Shown piece after piece: positions 27,335 through 36,351 of a stretch of DNA of 64,000 nucleotides. This DNA comes from Owenweeksia sp963758205 (GTDB lineage: Bacteria; Bacteroidota; Bacteroidia; Flavobacteriales; Schleiferiaceae), in contig CAVWUM010000002.1 in NCBI GenBank assembly GCA_963758205.1, positions 496,001-560,000 of the forward strand, read 5' to 3'. Within the stretch, counting starts at the first letter, position 1. Each line of letters opens with the position of its first letter. The translations under genes were made by a program, and so were the position numbers. Under the pieces are notes generated by a model. It had not been told where the DNA came from. It saw only the letters and a list, made by a program, of their open reading frames with translations, and searched no databases.

Positions 27335-27994
27335 TTAGTAGTGGAATATGGCTCCGGTAGATGGTTTCGGGTAAATTACCACACCTGTGCTTGGTAGTCC
27401 TGTTGGATCAGCATCGCATGTATTGCCATCCGTTACACCGGTAATAGTAATGGTTTGGCTTGTGAGGTAAGCTGGCAAAGTAACCGTGTGCGGAGAACTT
27501 GAAGCTGTTGATGAGTAATTATTGGTACCATCGGTATAATCAACCGTCCATGGAGCCTGACCTGTAAGCGTAACGGTAAGTGTAGCTGCAAAGCCCTCAC
27601 ATACAGAATCCGCCACAATGGCAACTGTTGGTAATGGGTTAACTACCACATCAAGAGAAATAGTATCACCAAGACAGCCATCTCCTGAAGTTTCCTGCAC
27701 GTAAAGCGTAAAAGTACCTGTGCTTACACCCCAGTCAATTTCAATCTGATTATTATTAGCTGTAATGGAATTATCAATAGTACCCGCTGCCGGATTGGAT
27801 AACCACCAGTTATACGTGCTTGTGGCATTGGGGCCGGTAACTCCGTAAACCTTATCCTGGCTGGCCGCACATACTGTATCAGTATAGGTTACCTGTGCCA
27901 TTGAAACCATGGAAATAAACATAAGCCCCGCCAAAGCTACTAATGATAGCAACGGTTTTTTTGATTGTTTTTGTTGAGTAGAGATTGTTTTCAT
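27335..27994 (-). CDS. Small secreted PKD-like protein with FHY C-terminus
   Basis: The 219-residue protein has a signal peptide (to SMAQ, about residue 34). A first module (DTVCAASQDKVYG, YNWWLSNPAAGTI, IEIDWG, DGCLGDTISL) is followed by a second, C-terminal module. The second has DSVCEGF, TGQAPWTVDYTDG, TDGNTC, IYPKPSTG and the final AIFHY. The second module is clearly related to the end of the gene at 25161-26267. No type A or type B sorting domain is seen. It lies 11 bases before the type B cargo gene and is probably co-transcribed and secreted with it. The function is unknown. Confidence 0.72.
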   Translation of the reverse strand: MKTISTQQKQSKKPLLSLVALAGLMFISMVSMAQVTYTDTVCAASQDKVYGVTGPNATSTYNWWLSNPAAGTIDNSITANNNQIEIDWGVSTGTFTLYVQETSGDGCLGDTISLDVVVNPLPTVAIVADSVCEGFAATLTVTLTGQAPWTVDYTDGTNNYSSTASSSPHTVTLPAYLTSQTITITGVTDGNTCDADPTGLPSTGVVIYPKPSTGAIFHY

Positions 27995-28030
27995 GTTTGA
28001 TGTATTAGAATTTATGACTGTGTTTGTGTG

Positions 28031-29464
28031 TTAATAATGATAAATAGGGTCTGTATCCACCTTTCCGAAATCAGTAAAATAGCCGTACATGCAACCCGTG
28101 TTGCTTCCACCGTTTATAATACCGAGGTGAAATTTTCCTTCTGAATTAGTTACTACATAAGCCTGGTTTTTAGGTAAGTCATTTTTAGAAAAATATTTTC
28201 GGGCGGCCTTCCAATTGCCGTTGGTGCCCGGCACATTGGTAAAATCTGCTGCGGTGAGCAAATTGCTGAGGCCATTAATCTTAAAATAGCCTTCACCCTG
28301 ATCGGGCACCAGCACTATCATGTAAAAGCTTTCGTCTTTACTGCGTGTAAATGATACCTGGGTGCTGCCGGTACAGTACACAGATGGCAATATGGCTGCA
28401 CCAATTTCGCAACCAAAGCCTGTTACGTGCATTACATAAATATCCTTATCGGCCTCTATATATACTGTAGGGTTTGAGAGGCTAATCTCATACTGATCGC
28501 CTTTATTAAGGGTAAAGGTGGTGCCGCTGGCATCCAGCATTATATTGGTATTATCCTGAGTAGCCAGTATATACACTTTATCATCCTTATTGCCATTGCT
28601 GCCTAAAAAGCCCTTCAGCACTATATACTCTTTACCAATTTTATTGATGGGTATCATCTGGTCGCCCATTAAATCCTTACACCCGCCATAACTACTATTA
28701 TAGCCTGAATCATCAGAAATGGTAATGGCTACATCCTTATCGCTACTCACCAGCGTGCCACCAAGTTTATCAGTAGCATTTGAGTTTGAAGCCTGCAACG
28801 AATAGGTTTGACCACGATTTAGGGATACGGTGAAAGCTACGCCTGCGGCATGGCCTACGGCAGCTTTTGAGGGAGTAATGGTAAGCAGGGTATTATCTGT
28901 AGTGGCCACAATATCAATAGCATTTACGGGCATAGGAGTATAATTGCCACTTTTCCAAAAGCTTTGGCCCGGCACTATAAATTCTTTGCCCAATGCATTT
29001 TTAGCCTTCAGGGCAAAAATGTCTGTATTGTTGTTGGTAACTACCTCGTAATAACAGGCAATCTCGGCCGTAGCCGTAATGAGCACGCCATAGTTTAATA
29101 CGGTGTTGGCCGGAGAATTTTCTATCGTGGCAATATCATTAGTAAGATCTACAGAAACGGTGCTATTGGCGGCCACATTAACTACTTTGGCCGTAAAGCC
29201 CGCATTAGCCGGCTGACTTACAGTTACCGTTGCCGGATCACTGTAAGAAGATATACGAAGGGCAATAGGGCGATCATTATGGCCGGCAGTAACCTGTGGC
29301 GCTACAAACCAAAACTCTACTCCCGACTGGGAGTAGAGGTTTTGGTGCAGTAGCAAGCTGCAGAGTAATAAGAGTAAAGTAGAGTAGAGTAGTTGCTTCA
29401 CGCTTGCCAAACCTTGTTTGTGCCCATAGGGCAAATTTCTTGTGAGTGTTGAGCTTTCGTTCAT
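28031..29464 (-). CDS. IgGFc-binding-like secreted protein with YHY C-terminus, first gene of operon
   Basis: The protein (about 477 residues) has a signal peptide (VKQLLYSTLLLLLCSLLLH) and then SGVEFWFVAPQVTAGHNDRP. This is the opening of the IgGFc-binding N-terminal domain family, which carries on through the repeated beta modules (GKEFIVPGQSFWKSG, GKEYIVLKGFLGSNG, DKDIYVMHVTGFGC). It ends in GYFTDFGKVDTDPIYHY. I prefer ATG 29464 over the TTG 51 bases upstream. The family binds host Fc in mammals, but its bacterial members have no settled role; a surface-binding function is plausible. The three genes downstream follow with gaps of 36, 11 and 21 bases. Confidence 0.72.
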   Translation of the reverse strand: MNESSTLTRNLPYGHKQGLASVKQLLYSTLLLLLCSLLLHQNLYSQSGVEFWFVAPQVTAGHNDRPIALRISSYSDPATVTVSQPANAGFTAKVVNVAANSTVSVDLTNDIATIENSPANTVLNYGVLITATAEIACYYEVVTNNNTDIFALKAKNALGKEFIVPGQSFWKSGNYTPMPVNAIDIVATTDNTLLTITPSKAAVGHAAGVAFTVSLNRGQTYSLQASNSNATDKLGGTLVSSDKDVAITISDDSGYNSSYGGCKDLMGDQMIPINKIGKEYIVLKGFLGSNGNKDDKVYILATQDNTNIMLDASGTTFTLNKGDQYEISLSNPTVYIEADKDIYVMHVTGFGCEIGAAILPSVYCTGSTQVSFTRSKDESFYMIVLVPDQGEGYFKINGLSNLLTAADFTNVPGTNGNWKAARKYFSKNDLPKNQAYVVTNSEGKFHLGIINGGSNTGCMYGYFTDFGKVDTDPIYHY

Positions 29465-29553
29465 TGGTTGGCGTGAACACCACAATAGTACTGCGAGATA
29501 AATATTAGGATACAAACCGCTGCAACACAGAATTATGCGGCAAAAATGAATTT

Positions 29554-29583
29554 AAGAATGGTGAGTCTTGTAAGACAATTCTT
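29554..29583. other. Imperfect hairpin upstream of the secreted-protein operon
   Basis: AAGAAT and ATTCTT pair at the ends and GTCTT with AAGAC inside, with mismatches between. On the minus strand a T-rich stretch follows, so it may be the terminator of pyrF. Otherwise the 29465-29738 gap shows no gene and no perfect TAnnTTTG element. Confidence 0.3.
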
Positions 29584-29738
29584 TGCTATATACCTGTTCA
29601 GATACTACTTATTTAGCTGTAGTGCAGACAGATATATTCCACGAAAAAAATAGTAGACCTATCAGAGCCTTTTGTGTAAAGGGAATGTTATCACATTTAA
29701 AAGTTCATTCCGGTTGAGTAAACGAGAGTTATGGCTTA

Positions 29739-30569
29739 TTATAGAAAATGACTCATAGCCTGCTGCATGGCCTTAGCCTCCACACGTGCCGCCTCGGCAA
29801 AATCACTTCCGTTAGATGCATATATGATAGCTCGAGAAGAGTTGATGAGCAGGTTTGGCTCCTCTCCCATTCCGTTTTTAACAACATCCTCCAGGCTACC
29901 ACCCTGGGCGCCAACACCCGGTACCAACAAAAAGTGATCTTTGGCAATGGCCCTTACTTTTTTAAGATAATCTGCCTTAGTGGCACCAACCACGTACATC
30001 AGGTTATCGGCACTGCCCCACTCTGCGCTTTTGCGAAGAACTTCTTCAAACAGCATATCACCGCTTTGTTCATTTTTCAAATACTGAAAATCACTGGCTC
30101 CTGCATTTGAGGTAAGTGCCAGCAGAATTACCCATTTGTTTTCTTTTCTGTAATTCTCCGAATCTAAAAAGGGCTTTACTGAATCCACACCCATATAAGG
30201 CGCCACGGTAATGGAATCAAAATTTAACTCCTCAAAAAACGCTTTGGCATAGCGGGCAGAGGTATTGCCAATATCCCCGCGTTTGGCATCAGCGATGGTA
30301 AAGATGTCAGGGTGATTATCATTGAGATATTGAACCGTTCTTTCTAGACTTTCCCAACCTTTAATGCCCATAGCTTCATAAAAAGCAATGTTGGGCTTAT
30401 AGGCCACGGTAAACTCATGTGTAGCATCAATAATGGCCTTATTAAACTCAAATACCGGATCATCCAACTCCAAGAGGTGTGCAGGTATTTTTTCCAGATC
30501 CGTATCCAAACCCACACAAAGTATGGATTTCTTTTTATTGATCTGGGAGATGAGTTCTTGTCGGGTCAT
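29739..30569 (-). CDS. pyrF: Orotidine 5'-phosphate decarboxylase (subfamily 2)
   Basis: The 276-residue protein has LCVGLDTDLEKIP, VAYKPNIAFYEAMG and the catalytic IADAKRGDIGNTS (Asp-x-Lys-x-x-Asp), then VAPYMGVDS and VPGVGAQGG. It decarboxylates OMP to UMP, the last step of pyrimidine synthesis. The length of about 275 residues fits the Bacteroidota/actinobacterial subfamily and not the shorter E. coli type. It stands alone; carB is elsewhere in the window. Confidence 0.95.
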   Translation of the reverse strand: MTRQELISQINKKKSILCVGLDTDLEKIPAHLLELDDPVFEFNKAIIDATHEFTVAYKPNIAFYEAMGIKGWESLERTVQYLNDNHPDIFTIADAKRGDIGNTSARYAKAFFEELNFDSITVAPYMGVDSVKPFLDSENYRKENKWVILLALTSNAGASDFQYLKNEQSGDMLFEEVLRKSAEWGSADNLMYVVGATKADYLKKVRAIAKDHFLLVPGVGAQGGSLEDVVKNGMGEEPNLLINSSRAIIYASNGSDFAEAARVEAKAMQQAMSHFL

Positions 30570-30612
30570 TGGAGAAAAATTAGAGGATAACTTGGATTGA
30601 GATTTTGACCTG

Positions 30613-30620
30613 CAAATTTA
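30613..30620 (-). promoter_or_regulatory. -7 promoter element of pyrF
   Basis: On the minus strand this is TAAATTTG (TAnnTTTG), 43 bases upstream of the pyrF ATG. No -33 TTG at the usual spacing was found. Confidence 0.45.
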
Positions 30621-30659
30621 ACCGTCCAAAGAAACTTACTTTAAAGAAAGCCATGATAT

Positions 30660-31322
30660 CTACCTCTTGGATTTATTCGGTTCGTTAATCATATACCTAA
30701 ATCCTATAAGCCAACTGATTTGGTAATACGTATGACCAACCTGTTGAAATTGACTTTCTACCCGAGCTACAGGAGTTAATGCTCTCTCATAACCAAGATG
30801 TAACGAGATGCCTTTAGATAAATTAAACCTTCCGATAAGTGAGTAAGAAAGATTTATTGGTTTGAGGTCTTTCCTGTCAAACTCAAAGGAACTGCTTCCT
30901 TCAGATTTCGCTATTAGTATGTTGGTTTGAAGACCTGGTTCTATCCAAAAAAAGCCGGCCTTTAACTGTAGCTTAACAGGTATGTTAAAATAAAAAATAT
31001 TGAGTTCCGGAGAGGCCGGAGGAAATCCGCTAAAACCTCCTCCCTTACCACCCCTTACAGAGAGACCAGCACCTGTAGAAAGACCAATAAATTTTAGTGG
31101 TGCATAGTCATAATTTGCTTTTACGTCAAACAGGAATTTGGTCTTGGTTGAAAGATCCGGTCCAAAATCAGGCGCATTAGAAATTCCATCTTTATCAGTC
31201 ATGTTGGTGTATGCCAAGCTAACTTCAATGCCGTAAGCCTTATAGGGTTTGAATTTGTTTTGAGCATTAAGTTTTATAAAACCCAATATCAATAATAGTG
31301 TTAGAAACGAACTTAATCTCAT
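30660..31322 (-). CDS. Outer-membrane beta-barrel protein, unrecognised
   Basis: The 220-residue protein has a signal peptide (MRLSSFLTLLLILGFIKLNAQ). It then shows alternating polar/hydrophobic strands: YGIEVSLAYTNMT, IGLSTGAGLSVRGG, IPVKLQLKAGFFWIEPG, SYSLIGRFNLSKGISLHLGYE, YYQISWLIGFRYM. This fits an eight-strand porin-like barrel of the PorT/OMP_b-brl type common in Bacteroidota. No function can be assigned. It lies 54 bases after prfA. Confidence 0.65.
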   Translation of the reverse strand: MRLSSFLTLLLILGFIKLNAQNKFKPYKAYGIEVSLAYTNMTDKDGISNAPDFGPDLSTKTKFLFDVKANYDYAPLKFIGLSTGAGLSVRGGKGGGFSGFPPASPELNIFYFNIPVKLQLKAGFFWIEPGLQTNILIAKSEGSSSFEFDRKDLKPINLSYSLIGRFNLSKGISLHLGYERALTPVARVESQFQQVGHTYYQISWLIGFRYMINEPNKSKR

Positions 31323-31376
31323 ACGCTACTTGTAATATCTAGTTTTAGGATGCGAAATAAATGCTAGCGGTTACGC

Positions 31377-32450
31377 CTACCCCTCTGAGCCCTCTTTCAT
31401 TCTTTCGGCATTTTCGGCCAGTTGCAGCTCATCAATAAAATTCTGGATGTTACCATTCATCACATCATCCAGGTTATACACCGTGTAGTTTATGCGATGG
31501 TCGGTTACACGGCCCTGCGGGTAGTTGTAGGTACGGATTTTTGCTGAGCGGTCACCCGTAGTAACCATGCTTTTACGCTTGCTGGCTATGCTGGCATTGT
31601 GCTTTTCCAGTTCCTGCTCATACAGCTTGGTTCGCAGCATTTGCATGGCCCGCTCACGGTTAGCCAGCTGTGAGCGTTCTACCTGGCACACCACCACTAT
31701 ACCTGAAGGCTTGTGGGTAAGCTGGACTTTGGTTTCCACCTTGTTTACGTTCTGGCCACCGGCACCTCCGCTTCGGGAGGTCTGCATTTCAATATCGGCC
31801 GGGTTCAGTTCCACATCCACATCTTCGGCTTCGGGCAACACGGCCACGGTAGCTGCAGAAGTATGCACTCTGCCCTGGGTTTCGGTTTGCGGTACGCGCT
31901 GTACGCGGTGCACCCCTGATTCAAACTTCAATGTGCCGTAAACATCCTCTCCTGTTACTTCAAGAATTACCTCTTTATAACCGCCCACGGTACCTTCGCT
32001 CACATCCATTACGGCCACCTTCCAGCCTTTGCTTTGTATGTAGCGGCTGTACATATCGTACAGGTCACCTGCAAATATGGAGGCTTCATCACCACCGGTA
32101 CCTGCACGTATTTCAAGTACTGCATTCTTGGCATCTTCAGGATCTTTAGGGATGAGCATTACCCTTATTTTTTCTTCCAAATCCTCCAGTTCAGGCTCGG
32201 CTGTGTCCAATTCCATTTTAGCCATCTCCTTCATTTCCGGATCATCGCCCTTATTGATAATTTCTTTAGCCTCCGCTATGTTATCCATCAGGGTAACATA
32301 TTTTTCGCGGGCCTTTACCAATGGTTTCAGGTCCTTATATTCACGCGTAAGCGTTACGTATCGCTTTTGGTCGGCAATTACATCAGGCTGAATAATCAGG
32401 TCATTCACCTCATGGTAGCGTTGCATTATAGCATTTAGTTTATCCAGCAT
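31377..32450 (-). CDS. prfA: Peptide chain release factor 1
   Basis: The 357-residue protein has the stop-codon recognition motif within RVPQTETQGRVHTSAATVAV (PxT equivalent: PQT). The peptidyl-tRNA hydrolysis motif is GGAGGQNVNK (GGQ), and the coiled N-terminal domain runs from residues 1 to about 100. RF1 releases the chain at UAA and UAG. It has no internal frameshift site, unlike prfB. It lies 12 bases downstream of purM and is probably co-transcribed with it. Confidence 0.96.
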   Translation of the reverse strand: MLDKLNAIMQRYHEVNDLIIQPDVIADQKRYVTLTREYKDLKPLVKAREKYVTLMDNIAEAKEIINKGDDPEMKEMAKMELDTAEPELEDLEEKIRVMLIPKDPEDAKNAVLEIRAGTGGDEASIFAGDLYDMYSRYIQSKGWKVAVMDVSEGTVGGYKEVILEVTGEDVYGTLKFESGVHRVQRVPQTETQGRVHTSAATVAVLPEAEDVDVELNPADIEMQTSRSGGAGGQNVNKVETKVQLTHKPSGIVVVCQVERSQLANRERAMQMLRTKLYEQELEKHNASIASKRKSMVTTGDRSAKIRTYNYPQGRVTDHRINYTVYNLDDVMNGNIQNFIDELQLAENAERMKEGSEG

Positions 32451-32462
32451 GTTCCTTCTTCT

Positions 32463-33635
32463 TTAGTAAATAAATTCGCCCTTGTCACTGCGGATAGTGA
32501 GTTTCTTTGAATCTGATTCTTCTACCCGCCCCACTACTTTCGCATCAATATCAAAACTTTCAGAGATATCGATTAAGGATTGGGCGATGCGCTCATCACA
32601 ATAAATTTCCATACGGTGGCCCATGTTAAATACCTGGTACATCTCTTTCCAGTCAGAACCAGATGATTTCTGTATCAGATCAAAAAGTGGTGGAACATCA
32701 AAAAGATTATCCTTCATCACATGTACATTATCTACAAAATGGAGCACCTTGGTTTGCGCGCCACCGCTGCAATGCACAAGCCCATCAATACTACTTCTGT
32801 ATTCTGCCAGCATCTTTTTAATTACCGGGGCATAGGTTCTGGTTGGTGAAAGTACCAGCTTACCGGCATCAAGGGGACTACCTTCTACCTTATCGGTAAG
32901 GTTTTTATCGCCTGAATACACCAGGTCAGATGGAACCAATGAATCAAAAGACTCGGGATACTTCCCTGCAAGGGCCTTATTGAAAACATCATGGCGCGCA
33001 GAAGTCAGTCCATTGCTGCCCATCCCACCATTGTACTCAGTTTCATAGCTGGCCTTCCCGAATGAGGCCAAACCAACAATTACATTACCGGCTTTGATAT
33101 TGGTATTATCAATAACCTCTGAGCGCTTCATGCGGGCGGTAACCGTGCTATCCACAATAATGGTACGCACCAGGTCGCCTACATCAGCTGTTTCGCCTCC
33201 AGTCAATACTATGTCAATACCCCATTTGGCCATTTCATCCATCAGCTCCTGGGTGCCATTTATAATAGCTGATATTACCTCACCGGGTATCAGGTTTTTA
33301 TTTCTGCCAATGGTTGACGACAATAAAATGGGGCTTTCTGTAGCGCCTACACAAAGCAGGTCATCAAGGTTCATAACCAGCGCATCCTGTGCTATACCTT
33401 TCCAAACCGATAAATCACCGGTTTCCTTCCAATACATGTATGCCAATGACGATTTTGTACCGGCACCATCGGCATGCATCACCACACAATGCTCTTCGCT
33501 TCCTGTAAGGAAATCAGGTATGATTTTACAAAATGCTTTGGGGTATAAACCCTTATCCAGGTTGGCTATGGCGCGGTGTACATCTTCCTTTTGGGCGGAA
33601 ACCCCGCGGCCGCTATAACGGTTGCTACTGTTCAT
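32463..33635 (-). CDS. purM: Phosphoribosylformylglycinamidine cyclo-ligase
   Basis: The 390-residue protein begins MNSSNRYSGRGVSAQKEDVH. It has HADGAGTKSSLAYMYW, DALVMNLDDLLCVGA, VLTGGETADVGDLV and a C-terminal PurM/AIR-synthase domain. It makes AIR from FGAM with ATP in purine synthesis. It is longer than E. coli PurM (345 residues), as in other Bacteroidota. The ATG lies only five bases after a perfect TAnnTTTG element, so the message may be nearly leaderless. prfA follows. Confidence 0.93.
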   Translation of the reverse strand: MNSSNRYSGRGVSAQKEDVHRAIANLDKGLYPKAFCKIIPDFLTGSEEHCVVMHADGAGTKSSLAYMYWKETGDLSVWKGIAQDALVMNLDDLLCVGATESPILLSSTIGRNKNLIPGEVISAIINGTQELMDEMAKWGIDIVLTGGETADVGDLVRTIIVDSTVTARMKRSEVIDNTNIKAGNVIVGLASFGKASYETEYNGGMGSNGLTSARHDVFNKALAGKYPESFDSLVPSDLVYSGDKNLTDKVEGSPLDAGKLVLSPTRTYAPVIKKMLAEYRSSIDGLVHCSGGAQTKVLHFVDNVHVMKDNLFDVPPLFDLIQKSSGSDWKEMYQVFNMGHRMEIYCDERIAQSLIDISESFDIDAKVVGRVEESDSKKLTIRSDKGEFIY

Positions 33636-33639
33636 TTTG

Positions 33640-33683
33640 CAAAAATAGAAAGCGCCCCGCAGAATATCTATTCTGCGGGGCGC
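33640..33683 (-). terminator. Terminator of the OmpA/LysM gene whose T-tract forms the purM -7 element
   Basis: A perfect 14-bp GC-rich stem (33652-33665 with 33670-33683) has a 4-base loop. On the minus strand it is followed by TTTCTATTTTTG. This tail contains TATTTTTG (33640-33647), an exact TAnnTTTG just before the purM ATG at 33635. One short stretch therefore appears to end one transcript and start the next. Confidence 0.75.
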
Positions 33684-33702
33684 CAGATTATTAAATATTG
33701 CG

Positions 33703-36243
33703 CTACTTGGTTCTTATCCAGTAACCAACAGGTAAATTCTTATGATCTATATCAGGATTCAACTCCTCCAGTTTGTCATCATCCAAATCAAGTTCTTTGG
33801 CTACATCTTTTATAGACATATCACGCTTTGTAACCTGGTAGTGGGTGGCATCCCACTGCTCATAGTTTCCATCTTTTGTTACTTTAAGCTGAAGTCCTTC
33901 AAAAGGTCTCACCCCTCTTAATCCCCCGTTTAATTTTTTGATATCAACTATACTGATACGCTGATCGCGGGCTACGGTACCAAAGCTCTCCCTGTCTTTC
34001 ATAATGTAAATTTCACCGGGAGGATCATCATTTACACCATCGCGCTTGTCTTCAAGTATAGCTTTTACGTCATCACCCTTAGGTTCATCCAGTCCACCTT
34101 TAGGCACATAATCATCGCGCAATACCTTAAGGTCAGTTCTACGATTAATCTGGTTGGCGATTTCCTGCTTCTCAGGAGGTAAAGTCACAATAAACTTTTC
34201 CGTGAGTTTTGTTCCCGGTTCAAATACACCTTTTCCATAAAAGCGATAGTTTTCCGGAATTTCATAAGGCTCACGCTCACCCATACCACGCGCAACCATT
34301 CGGTCAGCAGGAATACCCTTTTTTACAAGATAAGCTACACTTGAGTCGGCCCTTCGCTGAGAAAGGTCATCGTTCGCAGCATCGGAACCACGGTAATCGG
34401 TATGTGAACGAAGCTCAATAACAATAGTCGGGTTATTATTCAGGATTGTAACCACACTATCAAGGGCAACCATTGATTCCTCTTTAATTTTTGCCTTGTT
34501 TAAATCAAAAAATACGTTCGGCAGTACAATAGGCTCCTCAATTGGGTCCAGGGATTTATTCAGCCTTTGAATATTGAGGAAAACATTCTCAGAAGGGATG
34601 TATTCGTAAGAGCTTAAATCAATTCCCACCGTAGTTACATCACCGGCATTGGTAAGGAACTTTTGCTTTTCAAAGGTGATTTTATAGGTAACATCCACGG
34701 CAGTTTTGCTTCTGTCAAAAAGGTAGTAGCCATCCTTATCGGTATTAACCACATAGCTGCTACCATCGCTGCCTTCAAGTTTTACAGTAACCTGATCGAT
34801 AGACTGACCGGTTTTAGAGCTGGTAACCACACCTTCGATATTAATGACCAATGGAGTTTTTACCACTGCATAAATATCATCGCCCTTAGAACCTTTACGG
34901 TTACTGGTCATAAAACCAACTTTATCACCATCGGGCTTAAAAATCAGTCCGTAATCATCAGCACTGGTATTAATAGGGAACTGCATGTTTTCGGCTGTGG
35001 CATCTTTGGCCGGCATTCCATTTTCATCCAGTTTAATGCGGTACACATCAAGTCCACCCATACCTCCATGGCCTTCGGAAGCAAAATACAGGTAGCCATC
35101 ATCATGTGCAAAAGGTGAGTGCTCGCGACCACCGGTGTTTACCTTGGGTCCAAGATTTTTAGGGTTTTCCCAGGTTCTTGTTCTCCTGTCATAGGTAGTC
35201 ATAAAAATATCGTGACCCTTAGCACCAAAATCATCCGACACAAAGTATAGGATTTTGTCATCAGGTGAGATATTTGGCTGACCTACGTTGGCCAGGGTAT
35301 CGTTACCAATAATTAACCTCTCTGGCGCTTTCCAGGTGGTACCCAGTTTTTCAGTTACGTATATACCGCACTCCAATGTTTGGTTTTTGGTATTGAGGCA
35401 ACGGGTAAAATAAAATTCCTTGTCGCGAGAGTCAAAAACCCCTGCACCCTCGTTACCCTCAGTATTTACTACACCTTCATCCAAAAGTACCGGAGTTGAC
35501 CATTTAAGGTTGGCCGGGCTCTCTACAGTTTCCTCTTCATCAGGTGCACCACGCCTTCTACTCCTACCACCTTTACGCTCCGCTTCGGTGATATAGATAT
35601 CATGGAAGTCGCCACCGGTCCAGCCATCCTGCTTTTTACCAACAGATTCTTCTCTATCCGAAGTAAATATTAAAATGTTCTCATTTTTCCTTTTGCCTGA
35701 AAGTGCCGGAGCATAGTCAAAAGAACTGCTGTTGATATCCTTCATATTATCCACCTGATAGCGGCTGGGCTGCTCCATCCACTCCTTTGCTTTTTTGGTA
35801 GATTCTATACCAAGGTCTCCTCTTTTATCTGTTGGATTTTCCTTTTTGAATTCCTGATAAGCTACAATAGCCTCTTCATACTCGCCCTGTGCTTTAAGCA
35901 TGTCCGCCTTGTAAAGCATAGCGATAGGGTCTTTATATCCCACCTTTACAGCTTTTTCGTAATAAGTTTCAGCATTGCGGTAATCAAGCGTCATGCGGTA
36001 GCACTCAGCGATGCGAAACATGATATCAGATTTAGCTTCGCGTCCACGTACTTCAGATAGGGCATCCTTCAGCAACTCAATGGCATCGTTATACTGCTGC
36101 GCCTCATAGGCAGCATTGGCTTTTTGAACTTCTTTCGGTAATTTTTTGTCGGGATCGGACTTCGTGGAATCCTGTTGAGCAGATAGCGGTAAGACGCAGA
36201 TATTCAGAACGATAATTAAAAAACCCAATAAAGGTATTCTCAT
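33703..36243 (-). CDS. PorE-like OmpA family protein: TPR, beta-propeller, CarboxypepD_reg, OmpA, two LysM-like modules
   Basis: From ATG 36243 the protein is about 846 residues, with a signal peptide (MRIPLLGFLIIVLNICVLPLSAQ). Then follow TPR-like repeats (about 35-160), PD40/WD40-like blades (LIFTSDREES, YFVSDDFGAKGHDIF, GYLYFASEGHGGMGGLDV), a carboxypeptidase-regulatory domain (VTSSKTGQSIDQVTVKLEG) and an OmpA domain (FDLNKAKIKEES, ELRSHTDYRGSD). Two LysM-like segments end it: FGTVARDQRISIVDIKKLNG and YQVTKRDMSIKDVAKELDLD. The first four domains match T9SS component PorE, which binds peptidoglycan. An upstream TTG-type opening at 36285 is less likely because no signal peptide would follow directly. 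Confidence 0.8.
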   Translation of the reverse strand: MRIPLLGFLIIVLNICVLPLSAQQDSTKSDPDKKLPKEVQKANAAYEAQQYNDAIELLKDALSEVRGREAKSDIMFRIAECYRMTLDYRNAETYYEKAVKVGYKDPIAMLYKADMLKAQGEYEEAIVAYQEFKKENPTDKRGDLGIESTKKAKEWMEQPSRYQVDNMKDINSSSFDYAPALSGKRKNENILIFTSDREESVGKKQDGWTGGDFHDIYITEAERKGGRSRRRGAPDEEETVESPANLKWSTPVLLDEGVVNTEGNEGAGVFDSRDKEFYFTRCLNTKNQTLECGIYVTEKLGTTWKAPERLIIGNDTLANVGQPNISPDDKILYFVSDDFGAKGHDIFMTTYDRRTRTWENPKNLGPKVNTGGREHSPFAHDDGYLYFASEGHGGMGGLDVYRIKLDENGMPAKDATAENMQFPINTSADDYGLIFKPDGDKVGFMTSNRKGSKGDDIYAVVKTPLVINIEGVVTSSKTGQSIDQVTVKLEGSDGSSYVVNTDKDGYYLFDRSKTAVDVTYKITFEKQKFLTNAGDVTTVGIDLSSYEYIPSENVFLNIQRLNKSLDPIEEPIVLPNVFFDLNKAKIKEESMVALDSVVTILNNNPTIVIELRSHTDYRGSDAANDDLSQRRADSSVAYLVKKGIPADRMVARGMGEREPYEIPENYRFYGKGVFEPGTKLTEKFIVTLPPEKQEIANQINRRTDLKVLRDDYVPKGGLDEPKGDDVKAILEDKRDGVNDDPPGEIYIMKDRESFGTVARDQRISIVDIKKLNGGLRGVRPFEGLQLKVTKDGNYEQWDATHYQVTKRDMSIKDVAKELDLDDDKLEELNPDIDHKNLPVGYWIRTK

Positions 36244-36351
36244 GCCTATTTTTGATTTTATGCTGTAATGCGCTAAAGTAAACATTTATTCCAAACGCAA
36301 AAATGTAGATTTAAGATACAATACCACTATTCACAAGGCTTTTAGAGGTGC

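Noticed and set aside
36244..36285. Longer N-terminus of the OmpA/LysM protein
   Set aside because: ATG 36243 begins a clean signal peptide; the extra residues would bury it.
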